The notes: generated from the letters alone by a model not told the origin. A stretch of DNA of 17,580 nucleotides from Candidatus Melainabacteria bacterium (GCA_003151275.1 PLXC01000110.1:1-17580); one strand, 5' to 3'; counted from the first letter of the stretch, positions 1-7,519 are shown. Numbers and translations are program-made.

Positions 1-85
1 CATTTTGTGCGTTAGCTGGTAAAGAGAGCGCGGCAACTGCGGAAACTGCAACGGCGGCCATAGTAAGCTTGCGGAAAATATTCAT
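1..85 (-). CDS. N-terminus of an exported protein (partial, signal peptide only)
   Basis: Only the first 28 codons lie in the window. They encode a classical Sec signal peptide: a short basic start (MNIFRKLT), a hydrophobic Ala/Val/Leu core and a PANA-QN cleavage site after about residue 26. The ATG at 85-83 is preceded by a near-perfect Shine-Dalgarno, AGGAGGT (complement of 91-97), five bases upstream, so the start is well supported. The mature protein lies outside the window, so no function can be given. The strong promoter and ribosome binding site suggest an abundant envelope or secreted protein. Confidence 0.8.
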   Translation of the reverse strand, partial: MNIFRKLTMAAVAVSAVAALSLPANAQN

Positions 86-142
86 GAAGAACCTCCTGGC
101 AGGAAAATATTAGGTTGTTTAGTAAAGTGGACTTTTAGAATC

Positions 143-161
143 AGGTCGCGGAAAGCGACCT
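143..161 (-). promoter_or_regulatory. hairpin near the 5' end of the leader
   Basis: AGGTCGC and GCGACCT form a perfect 7-bp stem around a 5-nt loop. The hairpin begins about 10 nt after the predicted transcription start of the leftmost minus-strand gene. A GC-rich stem close to the 5' end can stabilise an mRNA. There is no U-run, so a terminator is unlikely. Confidence 0.5.
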
Positions 162-176
162 CTTGAAGACTTGGTT

Positions 177-205
177 AGATTAGCTTAAAAAGGATACCAA
201 GTCAA
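177..205 (-). promoter_or_regulatory. sigma70-type promoter of the leftmost exported-protein gene
   Basis: On the minus strand, TTGACT (200-205) and TAATCT (177-182) are separated by exactly 17 bases. This is the best -35/-10 match I found in the window. It would start transcription near 170 and give a 5' UTR of about 85 nt before the ATG at 85. Confidence 0.65.
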
Positions 206-528
206 GGCAAAAAATGTATTCTACCTTACAAATACTAGCACCAATAATTTCCGCGTAAAGTGGCTTTTGATCAGCAACTCAGGCATATTTGACGATTTTC
301 GATGCAAGAACGGGCTATTAACGCCATCTCATTCAAAGATTAATTGCGGACTGCGAAACCCAGTAAACATGCCATATATAAGAAATCAACGCTTCCATAT
401 ATATGGATGAAGCTCAGTCGTCCCGCAAGACGTGCAATCTTCGAAGTGAGAGTCCATCAGTCCCAAGCCACCCGCAATATCGCCGCAATATCGATTGAAG
501 CTGAGCGAGGAGGGCTAGGGTAGAGTCG
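206..528. other. intergenic region without a supported gene, with short repeats
   Basis: No open frame here has both a credible start and a protein-like composition. Three short patterns are visible. CCATATATA occurs at 372-380 and again at 395-403, where it lies in a perfect 14-bp palindrome (394-407). An 11-bp unit, CCGCAATATCG, is perfectly duplicated in tandem at 472-493. GCTAGGG is repeated at 514-520 and 528-534, over the end of anmK. I see no clear terminator for anmK. Confidence 0.5.
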
Positions 529-1719
529 CTAGGGCAGAGATAACTTTCCCAGACAGACACTGCGGGCTGCGCCAGTGCATGCAGGAACACTATTCGGAAT
601 GCCGTGATACGTCGTATAGGCAAGCAGAGCAAAAAGCAGTGACTCTTTGAACTTAGTGGAGATTCCACAATCCTCATGACGCAAGACTTTTATGTCATGA
701 CACCAACTTTGGCGAATCAACTCAACTAATTGCGAGTTATCCGCGCCCCCTCCGCCGAGTATTATTCGAGAGACAGTACATCCTGGCAAAACGAACTGTT
801 GGTACGCATTTGCAATAGAACGTGCAGTTAGAGTCGTTAGGGTAGCGACAACATCGGCATCCGACAATCCAGCATGCTTGCCCTCATCTATTAGTACATC
901 TGCAAATTTGTCTCCGAAAAGCTCGCGACCTGTCGTTTTAGGTGGGGTCTGTCGAAAATATGGATGAGCCAAAGCGCGGTCGAGCAGTTTGTCATCGACC
1001 TGACCTAACTTGCAGATTTCTCCATCGAGATCGTAATCCTTTCCATATAGACGATTCATCGCCCGGTCTATAAGCATATTTCCGGGACCAGTATCGAAAG
1101 CCATGATCGCCACGCCCTTTTGATTGATGATCGTCAAATTGGCGATACCACCGATATTCAAAACAGCGGTGGCAATCTTGTCAGAGCCAAATAGCACGGC
1201 GTCAGCGAAACTAACTAACGGCGCTCCTTGTCCTCCATTGGCCATATCAGCTGGCCTGAAATCAGCGACTACTGGAATACCTGTCCTCGCGGCTAGTATC
1301 GCTGGTTCGCCTAGTTGCAGAGTGCCGCTCGTGAAGACAGTCCATAGATCGGACTGAACTGGAGCGTGCCAAATCGTTTGACCATGCGACCCAATTAGGT
1401 GCACATCGATGTCTGGCACAGATCGAATCAATTTTTGGCAAGCTTTGGCGAACACTTCACCCAACGCTGTATTCAGCAAACAAACTCTTTGCAATGATGT
1501 TTCGCCTGAAGCGATCAGCTTTTGCAAACCTCGCCGAAATTCGATTGGAAACTCTTCAAGGCTGCTTGCCAGCAGCTTTATATCGAGAGCAGGAATTGCG
1601 GCGTCGAGGTTCCCTTGAGATCGGGGCTTGATTGAAAAGAGAGCAGCGTCAATGCCATCCATTGAAGTGCCGCTGTTAAGCCCGATCACGTTGAGTGGTC
1701 GCAATCTTGAAACGTTCAC
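529..1719 (-). CDS. anmK: anhydro-N-acetylmuramic acid kinase
   Basis: AnmK cleaves the 1,6-anhydro ring of anhydro-MurNAc and phosphorylates the sugar with ATP, giving MurNAc-6-phosphate for peptidoglycan recycling in the cytoplasm. The 396 residues are near the usual family length. The N-terminal phosphate-binding signature LNSGTSMDGIDAAL is at 14-27, GSHGQTIWH at 110-118, and the family motif FRPADMANGGQGAPLV at 154-169, whose Asp158 is the expected catalytic base. MAFDTGPGN (206-214) and LGGGGADN (321-328) form the C-terminal ATPase-fold motifs. The start is GTG at 1719-1717; a frame stop lies just upstream and the next ATG would remove the active-site loop. AGAGGA lies 11 bases upstream. 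A TACAAT box (complement of 1755-1760) could be the -10, but no good -35 goes with it. No murQ or nagZ is next to it. It is divergent from guaB3. Confidence 0.95.
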   Translation of the reverse strand: MNVSRLRPLNVIGLNSGTSMDGIDAALFSIKPRSQGNLDAAIPALDIKLLASSLEEFPIEFRRGLQKLIASGETSLQRVCLLNTALGEVFAKACQKLIRSVPDIDVHLIGSHGQTIWHAPVQSDLWTVFTSGTLQLGEPAILAARTGIPVVADFRPADMANGGQGAPLVSFADAVLFGSDKIATAVLNIGGIANLTIINQKGVAIMAFDTGPGNMLIDRAMNRLYGKDYDLDGEICKLGQVDDKLLDRALAHPYFRQTPPKTTGRELFGDKFADVLIDEGKHAGLSDADVVATLTTLTARSIANAYQQFVLPGCTVSRIILGGGGADNSQLVELIRQSWCHDIKVLRHEDCGISTKFKESLLFALLAYTTYHGIPNSVPACTGAARSVCLGKLSLP

Positions 1720-1779
1720 GTTAAATCACATCCTCTGCTTACAACAAAGCTGTTATTGTAACTCTATGCTGTTCTAAAG

Positions 1780-1807
1780 CTGGCACACACACAGTCAGTG
1801 ATAAGAT
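1780..1807 (+). promoter_or_regulatory. probable guaB3 promoter (extended -10)
   Basis: CTGGCA (1780-1785, four of six matches to the -35 consensus) is followed after 16 bases by TAAGAT (1802-1807). A TG at 1799-1800 makes this an extended -10. The predicted start near 1814 leaves a leader of about 35 nt before the ATG at 1849. The same TGnTAAGAT box is seen before tyrS. Confidence 0.5.
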
Positions 1808-1848
1808 CTCAGCACTAAATTCGTCCTGCAATAAAAGGCAACTTAATT

Positions 1849-3057
1849 ATGGTCAGCAACAAATCGCTTGATTACCAGGGGAATGTAGCCGTTGCGCAAA
1901 TGTATATCGGTCGAGGCAAGGCCACTCGCCGAGCTTACGGATTCGACGAGATTGCATTGGTGCCTGGTTCGACAACAATAGATCCAGAACTTTGTGATAT
2001 CACCGTCAACCTCGGTGGTCACAAACTCGAAATGCCGATCATCGCAAGCGCTATGGACAGCGTAGTTAACGCCAAAATGGCCGTTGCAATGGGAAAACTG
2101 GGCGGCCTGGCGGTTCTCAATTTGCAAGGGTTGCAGACTCGCTATGAAAATACCACCGAGGTGTACAAACAAGTTATAGCGTGTGACAACAACAGCTTCG
2201 TAGAGGTCATGCAAAAGCTGTATGCGGCTCCGGTTCAAGAATCGCTGATTGTCAAAAGAATAGAAGAAATTAAAAAGGGTGGAGTGCGCGTCGCGGTCTC
2301 GTTGACGCCTAACTTTGCTGAAAAGTACGGAGCAATCGCCGTCGATGCAGGATGCGACATAATATTTGTTCAGTCGACCGTAACTGGCATTGAGCATCGC
2401 TCTGCGCTGGGAACACCGAACCTAAACTTAACCAAGTTTTGCATGAAAATTGGCGTTCCGGTCATAGTCGGCAATTGTGTCGGCTACGAGACTGCTGTCG
2501 AACTTTTGGAAACAGGTGTGGCAGGAATCCTAGTGGGCGTAGGTCCAGGCGCTGCCTGCACATCACGTAGCGTGCTTGGCATTGGCGTGCCAATGGCCAC
2601 AGCGATCGCCGATTGTGCCGCGGCAAGGCAAGCATTTTCGAAAGACAAGGAAGGTCCTATCATCATTGCAGATGGTGGAATGGTGGTGGGCGGAGATATT
2701 TGCAAAGCCATCGCCTGTGGTGCCGATGCGGTGATGATTGGTTCACCACTTGCTCGGGCCAAAGAAGCGCCAGGTAAGGGCTTTCATTGGGGTATGGCGA
2801 CGCCAAGCCCTGTCTTACCTCGTGGCACTAGAATCAAAGTCGGCACAAGCGGAAAGCTGGAAGAGATTTTGCTCGGTCCCGCTCACATCGATGACGGTAC
2901 TCAGAACCTTACCGGCGCATTGAAGACAAGCATGGGCACTCTCGGTGCGGCAGACTTGCGCGAGATGCAAAATGTAGAAGTTGTGATCGCACCGTCCATT
3001 TTGACAGAAGGCAAAGTCTTCCAAAATGCGCAAAATTTGGGCATGGGAAGATCGTAA
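1849..3057 (+). CDS. guaB3: GuaB3-type IMP dehydrogenase family protein
   Basis: This is a TIM-barrel protein of the IMP dehydrogenase/GMP reductase superfamily, 402 residues, without the CBS (Bateman) insert of canonical GuaB. YGFDEIALVPG near residue 30 is the N-terminal signature, MPIIASAMDSVV at about 63-74 contacts substrate, and GVGPGAACTSR at about 230-240 carries the catalytic cysteine, Cys237. The usual GPGSICTTR of IMPDH is altered, as in GuaB3. IADGGMVVGGDICKAIACGADAVMIGSP follows in two parts as the phosphate and barrel-end motifs, and the C-terminal GTQNLTGALKTSMG segment is typical of GuaB3. From published work on cyanobacterial GuaB3, the expected reaction is IMP + NAD+ to XMP, the committed step to GMP; actinobacterial GuaB3 has unknown function. 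AAAAGG lies about 11 bases before the ATG. htrA follows after 43 nt, so co-transcription is likely. Confidence 0.88.
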   Translation: MVSNKSLDYQGNVAVAQMYIGRGKATRRAYGFDEIALVPGSTTIDPELCDITVNLGGHKLEMPIIASAMDSVVNAKMAVAMGKLGGLAVLNLQGLQTRYENTTEVYKQVIACDNNSFVEVMQKLYAAPVQESLIVKRIEEIKKGGVRVAVSLTPNFAEKYGAIAVDAGCDIIFVQSTVTGIEHRSALGTPNLNLTKFCMKIGVPVIVGNCVGYETAVELLETGVAGILVGVGPGAACTSRSVLGIGVPMATAIADCAAARQAFSKDKEGPIIIADGGMVVGGDICKAIACGADAVMIGSPLARAKEAPGKGFHWGMATPSPVLPRGTRIKVGTSGKLEEILLGPAHIDDGTQNLTGALKTSMGTLGAADLREMQNVEVVIAPSILTEGKVFQNAQNLGMGRS

Positions 3058-3100
3058 TCGCTTTTCCCAGATACACCATGTTATTAGCGAGTAACGAAAA

Positions 3101-4246
3101 ATGTGGAAAACCAGAGATTTCCTTGTCGCGTCGGTTCTGATCTTACTGTCCTTGGCCCAACCGGGTCAGGCGGAGGAAGTGCCAACCGCCGCTGATGTTG
3201 CCGCCGCCAAAGTTAGCGGCATTCCGATTATGTCTAACACGATCGCTGATATCGCCCAGTCTGTTGCACCAGCTGTGGTGAATATAGAAGTCGCTCAAGT
3301 GAGCAAACAAGCTCGCCTGCCAGGATTAGATTTTCCCACGAACCTACCCTTTGGGTACGAATATTTTTTCAATGCTCAAAAGATGGATCAACCTCGGGAG
3401 AGCCACAATACTGGTTCTGGATTCATCGTTCGCAGCGATGGCTATATCGTAACGAACGCCCATGTCGTGCGCGGTGCCAGTAAAATCAAAGTCACCCTTA
3501 ACGACAAGCGCGTTATGGAAGCGACAGTAGTCGGCACCGATGGCTTCTCGGACATCGCCATTGTAAAAGTCGATGCTCAAGATTTACCCGTCGCCAATAT
3601 GGGCTCTTCAAATACTGTTCGACCGGGAGAATTTGCCATTGCCATCGGCAGCCCGCTTGGTTTTGATCACACCGTCACGTTCGGCATCATCTCCGCAGTC
3701 GGACGAACGATAACGGACGTAAATGGCAACGTCAACTTTATCCAATCCGACGTAGCAATCAATCCGGGCAATTCGGGCGGTCCACTTTTAAATCTGAACG
3801 GCGAAGTGATTGGCGTCAACACGGCAATTCAAGCCAACGCTCAGAACATCGGTTTTTCAATTCCGATCGACATCGCCAAGTCGGTTTCAAATGATTTGAT
3901 CGAGCACAAGATTATTCAACGACCATGGCTGGGGATCGCCATGCAAATCATTGATGAGGCGATAAGCAAAGCTCAAGGGCTTCCTGCCAATAGCGGGGTT
4001 TTGATCGGCAAAGTAATCGAAGGAAGTCCAGCCCAGAACTCCGGTTTGTTGCCCGCAGATGTGATTGAAAAAATTGATGGACACGAAGTTTCTACTCCGA
4101 AAGCAGTGCAGGATCTTGTCAAATCACACAAGGTAACTGATGTTCTCCACTTTTCTGTACTTCGTAGAGGCACAGTGACAGCGATTCCTGTCAAAATCGG
4201 ACAGTATCCGGACAAACCAATCACTGGTCGCGACTACGAGAATTGA
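3101..4246 (+). CDS. HtrA/Deg-family periplasmic serine protease with one PDZ domain
   Basis: This is a trypsin-fold, ATP-independent protease of the DegP/DegS/HhoA type, acting on misfolded or damaged envelope proteins. The 381-residue protein begins with a signal peptide (hydrophobic core 7-20, likely cleavage near QAEE, about 24). The catalytic triad is visible: His121 in VTNAHVV, Asp151 in FSDIAIVKVD and Ser225 in NPGNSGGPLL. The protease domain spans about 45-268, with a GSGFIV strand at 105-110. A single PDZ domain covers about 275-368 (WLGIAMQ, then SPAQNSGLLPADVIEKIDG). One PDZ resembles DegS and the cyanobacterial Deg proteases more than two-PDZ DegP. The ribosome binding site is weak (GAG about 10 bases upstream), and the ATG at 3101 is chosen because it opens the signal peptide. 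The gene is probably read through from guaB3; no function links the two. Confidence 0.93.
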   Translation: MWKTRDFLVASVLILLSLAQPGQAEEVPTAADVAAAKVSGIPIMSNTIADIAQSVAPAVVNIEVAQVSKQARLPGLDFPTNLPFGYEYFFNAQKMDQPRESHNTGSGFIVRSDGYIVTNAHVVRGASKIKVTLNDKRVMEATVVGTDGFSDIAIVKVDAQDLPVANMGSSNTVRPGEFAIAIGSPLGFDHTVTFGIISAVGRTITDVNGNVNFIQSDVAINPGNSGGPLLNLNGEVIGVNTAIQANAQNIGFSIPIDIAKSVSNDLIEHKIIQRPWLGIAMQIIDEAISKAQGLPANSGVLIGKVIEGSPAQNSGLLPADVIEKIDGHEVSTPKAVQDLVKSHKVTDVLHFSVLRRGTVTAIPVKIGQYPDKPITGRDYEN

Positions 4247-4321
4247 GCATAATTTGTTAAAGGTGAGGTCCCCTTCTACTTCTTGCTTCCGATTAATATG
4301 TTAAGCCACAAACGCAGATTT

Positions 4322-4348
4322 TTGTGAAGCTGTAAAGCTGTCTATAAT
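4322..4348 (+). promoter_or_regulatory. putative promoter with consensus -10 between convergent genes
   Basis: TATAAT at 4343-4348 matches the -10 consensus exactly. The best upstream partner is TTGTGA (4322-4327), with a short 15-base spacer that contains AGCTGTAAAGCTGT, a tandem duplication. It points away from htrA into a region without a recognised plus-strand gene. Confidence 0.35.
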
Positions 4349-4418
4349 CCTTGCTTTTCAGACTTTTGGAAATCTCGAAACCTTGATGTAATATTAGTTC
4401 ACTTAACAATGGATAGGT

Positions 4419-4453
4419 AAAAAAGAAAGGGGTCGCCCGTCTTTAATAATTTG
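4419..4453. terminator. weak, possibly bidirectional terminator
   Basis: AAAG-GGG (4426-4432) can pair with CCC-CTTT (4436-4444, with a two-base GT bulge) around a TCG loop. The plus strand continues as TTTAATAATTT and the minus strand ends in CTTTTTT. The stem is short and bulged. It could end a plus-strand transcript from 4343 and the minus-strand dehydratase mRNA. Confidence 0.35.
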
Positions 4454-4467
4454 TCCGAGGATAGTCT

Positions 4468-4551
4468 ATGCAGCAAGCTGCCCGACTTATCAAATCAGCT
4501 CATGTTGCTCACACACGTTGGACCGAAGAGCCCAAAAAAAGAATTAACTAA
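4468..4551 (+). CDS. possible 27-residue small protein (low support)
   Basis: The ATG at 4468 has GAGG eight to eleven bases upstream and opens 27 codons to TAA at 4549-4551. The product is basic (several Arg and Lys, MQQAARLIK at the start), with no signal peptide or membrane segment. It lies downstream of the consensus -10 at 4343 but after the hairpin at 4426-4444. Nothing else supports translation, and it overlaps the end of the opposite-strand gene by four bases. It could be chance. Confidence 0.15.
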   Translation: MQQAARLIKSAHVAHTRWTEEPKKRIN

Positions 4552-6479
4552 ACTTCCAGTTCTTGCAAAAGTGAGCCTCCAACCAGCTCGTGCAACGAAG
4601 TGCGGATGCCACCCTCGTCATCGGCAGACGCGCACTTAAACAGTTTTTCTAAAGAACCAACCAAGACTGCATGCTCGAGTGGCTGCGGTTTGCCAACAAA
4701 TATTTTCTCGTACGAAGTTTTTGTCAGACCTTCCTCAGCCGTCAAAAGCTCCTCGTACAGCTTTTCGCCTGGACGCAAGCCGATGAATTTGATCTCGATG
4801 TCTTGTCCAAGACGCAAACCCGAAAACTTGATCAAATCGTGAGCAAGGTCCAAAATTTTGACCGGTTTGCCCATATCCAATACGAAGATCTCTCCGCCAG
4901 AACCGAGGGCTCCGGCTTGCATAATCAACTGCACGGCTTCAGGAATGAGCATAAAATATCGCGTTGCTTCAGGATCAGTGACTGTTACAGGTCCACCAGC
5001 GGCTATCTGTTGGCGCCATACAGGGATGACTGAGCCACGACTGGCCAGGACGTTACCAAATCGCACCGCGACATACTTGGTTTTCGCTCGACGCGCTAAA
5101 TCTTGCACAACTAGTTCAGCGATGCGCTTTGTCGCACCCATAACAGAGGTTGGATTGACTGCTTTATCGCTTGAGACCAAAACGAAAGTTTCAATGCCGA
5201 ACTCGGCGGAGAGTTCAGCCACATTCTGGGTTCCACGAATGTTGTTGGTTATCGCTTCAGGAACATTCGCTTCCATAAGCGGGACATGTTTATGGGCCGC
5301 AGCGTGAAACACTACCTGCGGTGCGTGCTTTTCAAAGATATTGAAGAGTCGATTGTGGTCACGAATATCAGCAATGATCGGCACCAACGTGACTGGCTCA
5401 GGTCGTCCCTTTAACTCTTCATGAATAGCGAAAATTGAATTTTCACCCTTGCCCAAAAGAAGCAGAACCTTGGGCTGAAATCTCATAATTTGCCGACACA
5501 GCTCACTACCTATCGATCCACCAGCGCCAGTGACAAGCACCACCCGCCCTTCAATGTAGCCCGCGATCGCTGGGGTGTCCAAAGTGATTGGTTCTCGTCC
5601 GAGCAAATCTTCAATTGAAACTTCGCGCAATTGATTGACGCTGACTTTGCCGTTGATCAATTCATAGAGACCAGGCAAGATGCGAGTTTCGACTTCCGAC
5701 TGGCGGCACATATCGACGATACGTCGAATTTCAGCCGGCGGGGCAGAAGGCATCGCGATAATAACTTGATCGATAAACAGATTTTCGACCAGCTTCGGCA
5801 AATCTTCCGTGGTACCAAATACGGTGAGGGAACCGATCCGCTTGTGCACTTTGGCCGGATCGTCATCCAAAAGACCGACAACATCAACGCCTAAATCGGA
5901 GCGTTGATTTAACTCCCGCAGAACCAATTGACCAGCGTCTCCGGCACCGACTAAGAGAGCGCGCCGGCGTACGGGCTGACGCCAGTGCCGGCGTTGCCTA
6001 TGCTCGATTTGCAGGCGGCGCAAAACTCGCGGTCCGGTCAACATCAGGAAGCACAAACCAGCATCAATGGCGATGATGCCAAAAGAGAGTTGATTGTTTT
6101 CGATCCCGGTCAGATTCAAAGCCCTGGCGATCAATACAAGTGTTGAAACAGCTAAAACTGCACAGCCCAACTCCATGATTTCAGTCAAGCCCGTGTAGCG
6201 CCACAGCCGTCGATAAACGCCAAAACCCCAGTTAGCGAGCAGCCTCAGACAAACTAACGCCGGGATCAGGATCGTTAACTGATGCAGATAAGGTCCATCA
6301 ACTCGACCATCAAAGCGGATTAGGTACGAGCCAAGAAAAGCCAGCGACACTAACACCGCATCCAAAACTATCTGGAGCAGCCGCATCCACTGAATTCCCG
6401 CCAAAGGACCAGGCGACAGATCGCCATCGGTGACCTTGGCCAGGGACTGGTTATTTTCTGAAGATTCCGGAAGATTCAA
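4548..6479 (-). CDS. membrane nucleotide-sugar 4,6-dehydratase/epimerase (WbpM/CapD/FlaA1 family)
   Basis: Members dehydrate UDP-sugars (typically UDP-GlcNAc, often with C5 epimerisation) for O-antigen, capsule or glycan precursors at the cytoplasmic membrane. The 643-residue protein has four membrane helices (about 34-55, 66-85, 101-122, 130-150). A first Rossmann domain follows, with VGAGDAGQLV at 177-186. The catalytic SDR domain has TGAGGSIGSE at 317-326, a Ser-Ser at 436-437 and VMGATKR at 446-452. Met447 takes the place of the usual SDR tyrosine ahead of Lys451, the Ser-Met-Lys triad known from WbpM. RFGNVLASRGSVIP and LRPGEKLYEELL are further family motifs. The longest frame starts at TTG 6479 after an in-frame TAA. 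ATG at 6383 (residue 32), directly before the first helix with GGCGGGA upstream, is an equally credible start. No glycosyltransferase is adjacent, so the glycan is unknown. Confidence 0.9.
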   Translation of the reverse strand: MNLPESSENNQSLAKVTDGDLSPGPLAGIQWMRLLQIVLDAVLVSLAFLGSYLIRFDGRVDGPYLHQLTILIPALVCLRLLANWGFGVYRRLWRYTGLTEIMELGCAVLAVSTLVLIARALNLTGIENNQLSFGIIAIDAGLCFLMLTGPRVLRRLQIEHRQRRHWRQPVRRRALLVGAGDAGQLVLRELNQRSDLGVDVVGLLDDDPAKVHKRIGSLTVFGTTEDLPKLVENLFIDQVIIAMPSAPPAEIRRIVDMCRQSEVETRILPGLYELINGKVSVNQLREVSIEDLLGREPITLDTPAIAGYIEGRVVLVTGAGGSIGSELCRQIMRFQPKVLLLLGKGENSIFAIHEELKGRPEPVTLVPIIADIRDHNRLFNIFEKHAPQVVFHAAAHKHVPLMEANVPEAITNNIRGTQNVAELSAEFGIETFVLVSSDKAVNPTSVMGATKRIAELVVQDLARRAKTKYVAVRFGNVLASRGSVIPVWRQQIAAGGPVTVTDPEATRYFMLIPEAVQLIMQAGALGSGGEIFVLDMGKPVKILDLAHDLIKFSGLRLGQDIEIKFIGLRPGEKLYEELLTAEEGLTKTSYEKIFVGKPQPLEHAVLVGSLEKLFKCASADDEGGIRTSLHELVGGSLLQELEV

Positions 6480-6595
6480 TACGCTTACCAGACTGCTTTA
6501 CGCAAGAGGTCAAGAAGAAGTCAGCCTAATATTAACACTGACCCTTTGACAAAGGCTTATGGAAAGCTCATGAGATCCGGAAAGGCAGCCTGGGT
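6480..6595. other. intergenic region with a 13-bp CCTTTG/CAAAGG palindrome
   Basis: A perfect inverted repeat, CCTTTG-A-CAAAGG, lies at 6543-6555. On the minus strand it contains TTGTCA, a five-of-six -35 match that could drive the dehydratase gene, but no good -10 follows at the right distance. It could be an operator half-turn or chance. No terminator for the rhomboid-like gene is visible. Confidence 0.3.
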
Positions 6596-7519
6596 CTACT
6601 TGACACGCAGTTTACCTTTGTTCTTAGCCACCCACTCTTTCACTTTTTCGTACGGCAAACCTAGCGTTCTAGCGGTACCACGCACTGCTTCATCATGATT
6701 GACATCCAATTCGAGAAGCTCGTAATAGCGCTTGAGCGCGGCAAGTGTGAGCGGTCCTTCTTTGAAGTGAGCAGTGGCACTTTGCAGAAACAGTTTCCCC
6801 AGACCATAGCCGACCAAGGCAGAGAGCACTGCCGGAACCAACATCCAGACATCATAGCCTTTCATCGGTTTGAAATAATCTGTGAAACCGATTGTGCACC
6901 ACAAGTGCAAAAGCACTTGCACTGCGGCAAAGACGCCGACAAATGTGTAAGGATTGGCAATGTACTTATCGAGCGGGTCAGCCCGCTGCCCGCGTCGGAA
7001 AATTTCGTTGCGGTTACGGATATTCCCTTCACCGACTGCACTCTTGGGCACAGGAGGGAAGACCATATAGCAGCCAATGATCGCGCAAAGCATCATCGCC
7101 GGGCTGAGAATGTACATGTGGGTCAGCTCCGGTTGCCGCAAAAGATCAAAATAGGTCATAAACCAGGGCAGATATATAGCAATCATGAGCAGTAAGAGGA
7201 AACGCCCCGGCCCCAGTTTCTGCTCGGTGTGCTTGGCAAACACCCAGAGAAAGTAAATATTGAAAGCCATCTGCACGATGTGAAAAGAGGCAAATGTGGC
7301 TAACGTGGTGACCGTGAGAATACCGACGAAGTCTAGTTTATGCAACATTTCAAGCATATGTTGTTGCTGGTAAGAATTGTGGGAGAGCCACCAGTCCATG
7401 CGCTGCAAGGTTGCCAGCGAGTAAGCCCCTAACATTGCGAACATCATCATGAACGTAAATATGGGTGTGGTCGGCTTATCTTGGATTTCGATCAGTTTGC
7501 TGTTGGTGCTTTGCGTCAT
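6596..7519 (-). CDS. rhomboid-like polytopic membrane protein, probably proteolytically inactive
   Basis: The 307 residues contain about six membrane helices (near 20-38, 66-90, 106-124, 135-155, 190-212, 224-245). FNIYFLWVFAKHTEQKLG (86-103) followed by GRFLLLL resembles the rhomboid segment after helix 2 (FNMLFLWVFG..VE..lG..RFLLFY). The GxSG catalytic motif expected before GCYMVFP (149-155) is replaced by LSPAMML, and counting back puts Ala141 at the serine position. The last helix (VGYGLGKLF) has no histidine where AHxxGF is expected. So it may be a rhomboid pseudoprotease of the iRhom/derlin kind; this rests on alignment by eye. A basic cytoplasmic tail (about 250-307) is helical and ends in Lys/Arg. 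ATG 7519 has AGGA six bases upstream. It lies 58 nt after leuS and is probably co-transcribed. No established function. Confidence 0.55.
   Translation of the reverse strand: MTQSTNSKLIEIQDKPTTPIFTFMMMFAMLGAYSLATLQRMDWWLSHNSYQQQHMLEMLHKLDFVGILTVTTLATFASFHIVQMAFNIYFLWVFAKHTEQKLGPGRFLLLLMIAIYLPWFMTYFDLLRQPELTHMYILSPAMMLCAIIGCYMVFPPVPKSAVGEGNIRNRNEIFRRGQRADPLDKYIANPYTFVGVFAAVQVLLHLWCTIGFTDYFKPMKGYDVWMLVPAVLSALVGYGLGKLFLQSATAHFKEGPLTLAALKRYYELLELDVNHDEAVRGTARTLGLPYEKVKEWVAKNKGKLRVK

Larger units (their letters stand above)
4247..4547. other. convergent intergenic region with possible small transcript
   Basis: This region separates htrA from the converging membrane dehydratase gene. It holds a perfect TATAAT (4343-4348, plus strand), a tandem AAGCTGT repeat just before it, an imperfect hairpin flanked by A and T runs (4419-4453), and a 27-codon frame with a GAGG ribosome-binding-like site (4468-4551) that runs four bases into the 3' end of the dehydratase gene on the other strand. 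None of these is proven; they are listed separately. Confidence 0.4.

Noticed and set aside
414..677. 87-codon minus-strand frame overlapping the 3' end of anmK
   Set aside because: Most of it lies inside anmK in another frame, the protein is low-complexity in feel, and it has no ribosome binding site or recognisable family.
1843..2397. Long 184-codon antisense frame over guaB3
   Set aside because: It mirrors the codon structure of a well-supported gene and its translation has no recognisable domain.
6596..6770. Helix-turn-helix DNA-binding domain in the tail of the rhomboid-like protein
   Set aside because: The tail has a weakly HTH-like helical pattern, but it is short and attached to a membrane protein. 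I could not support DNA binding.
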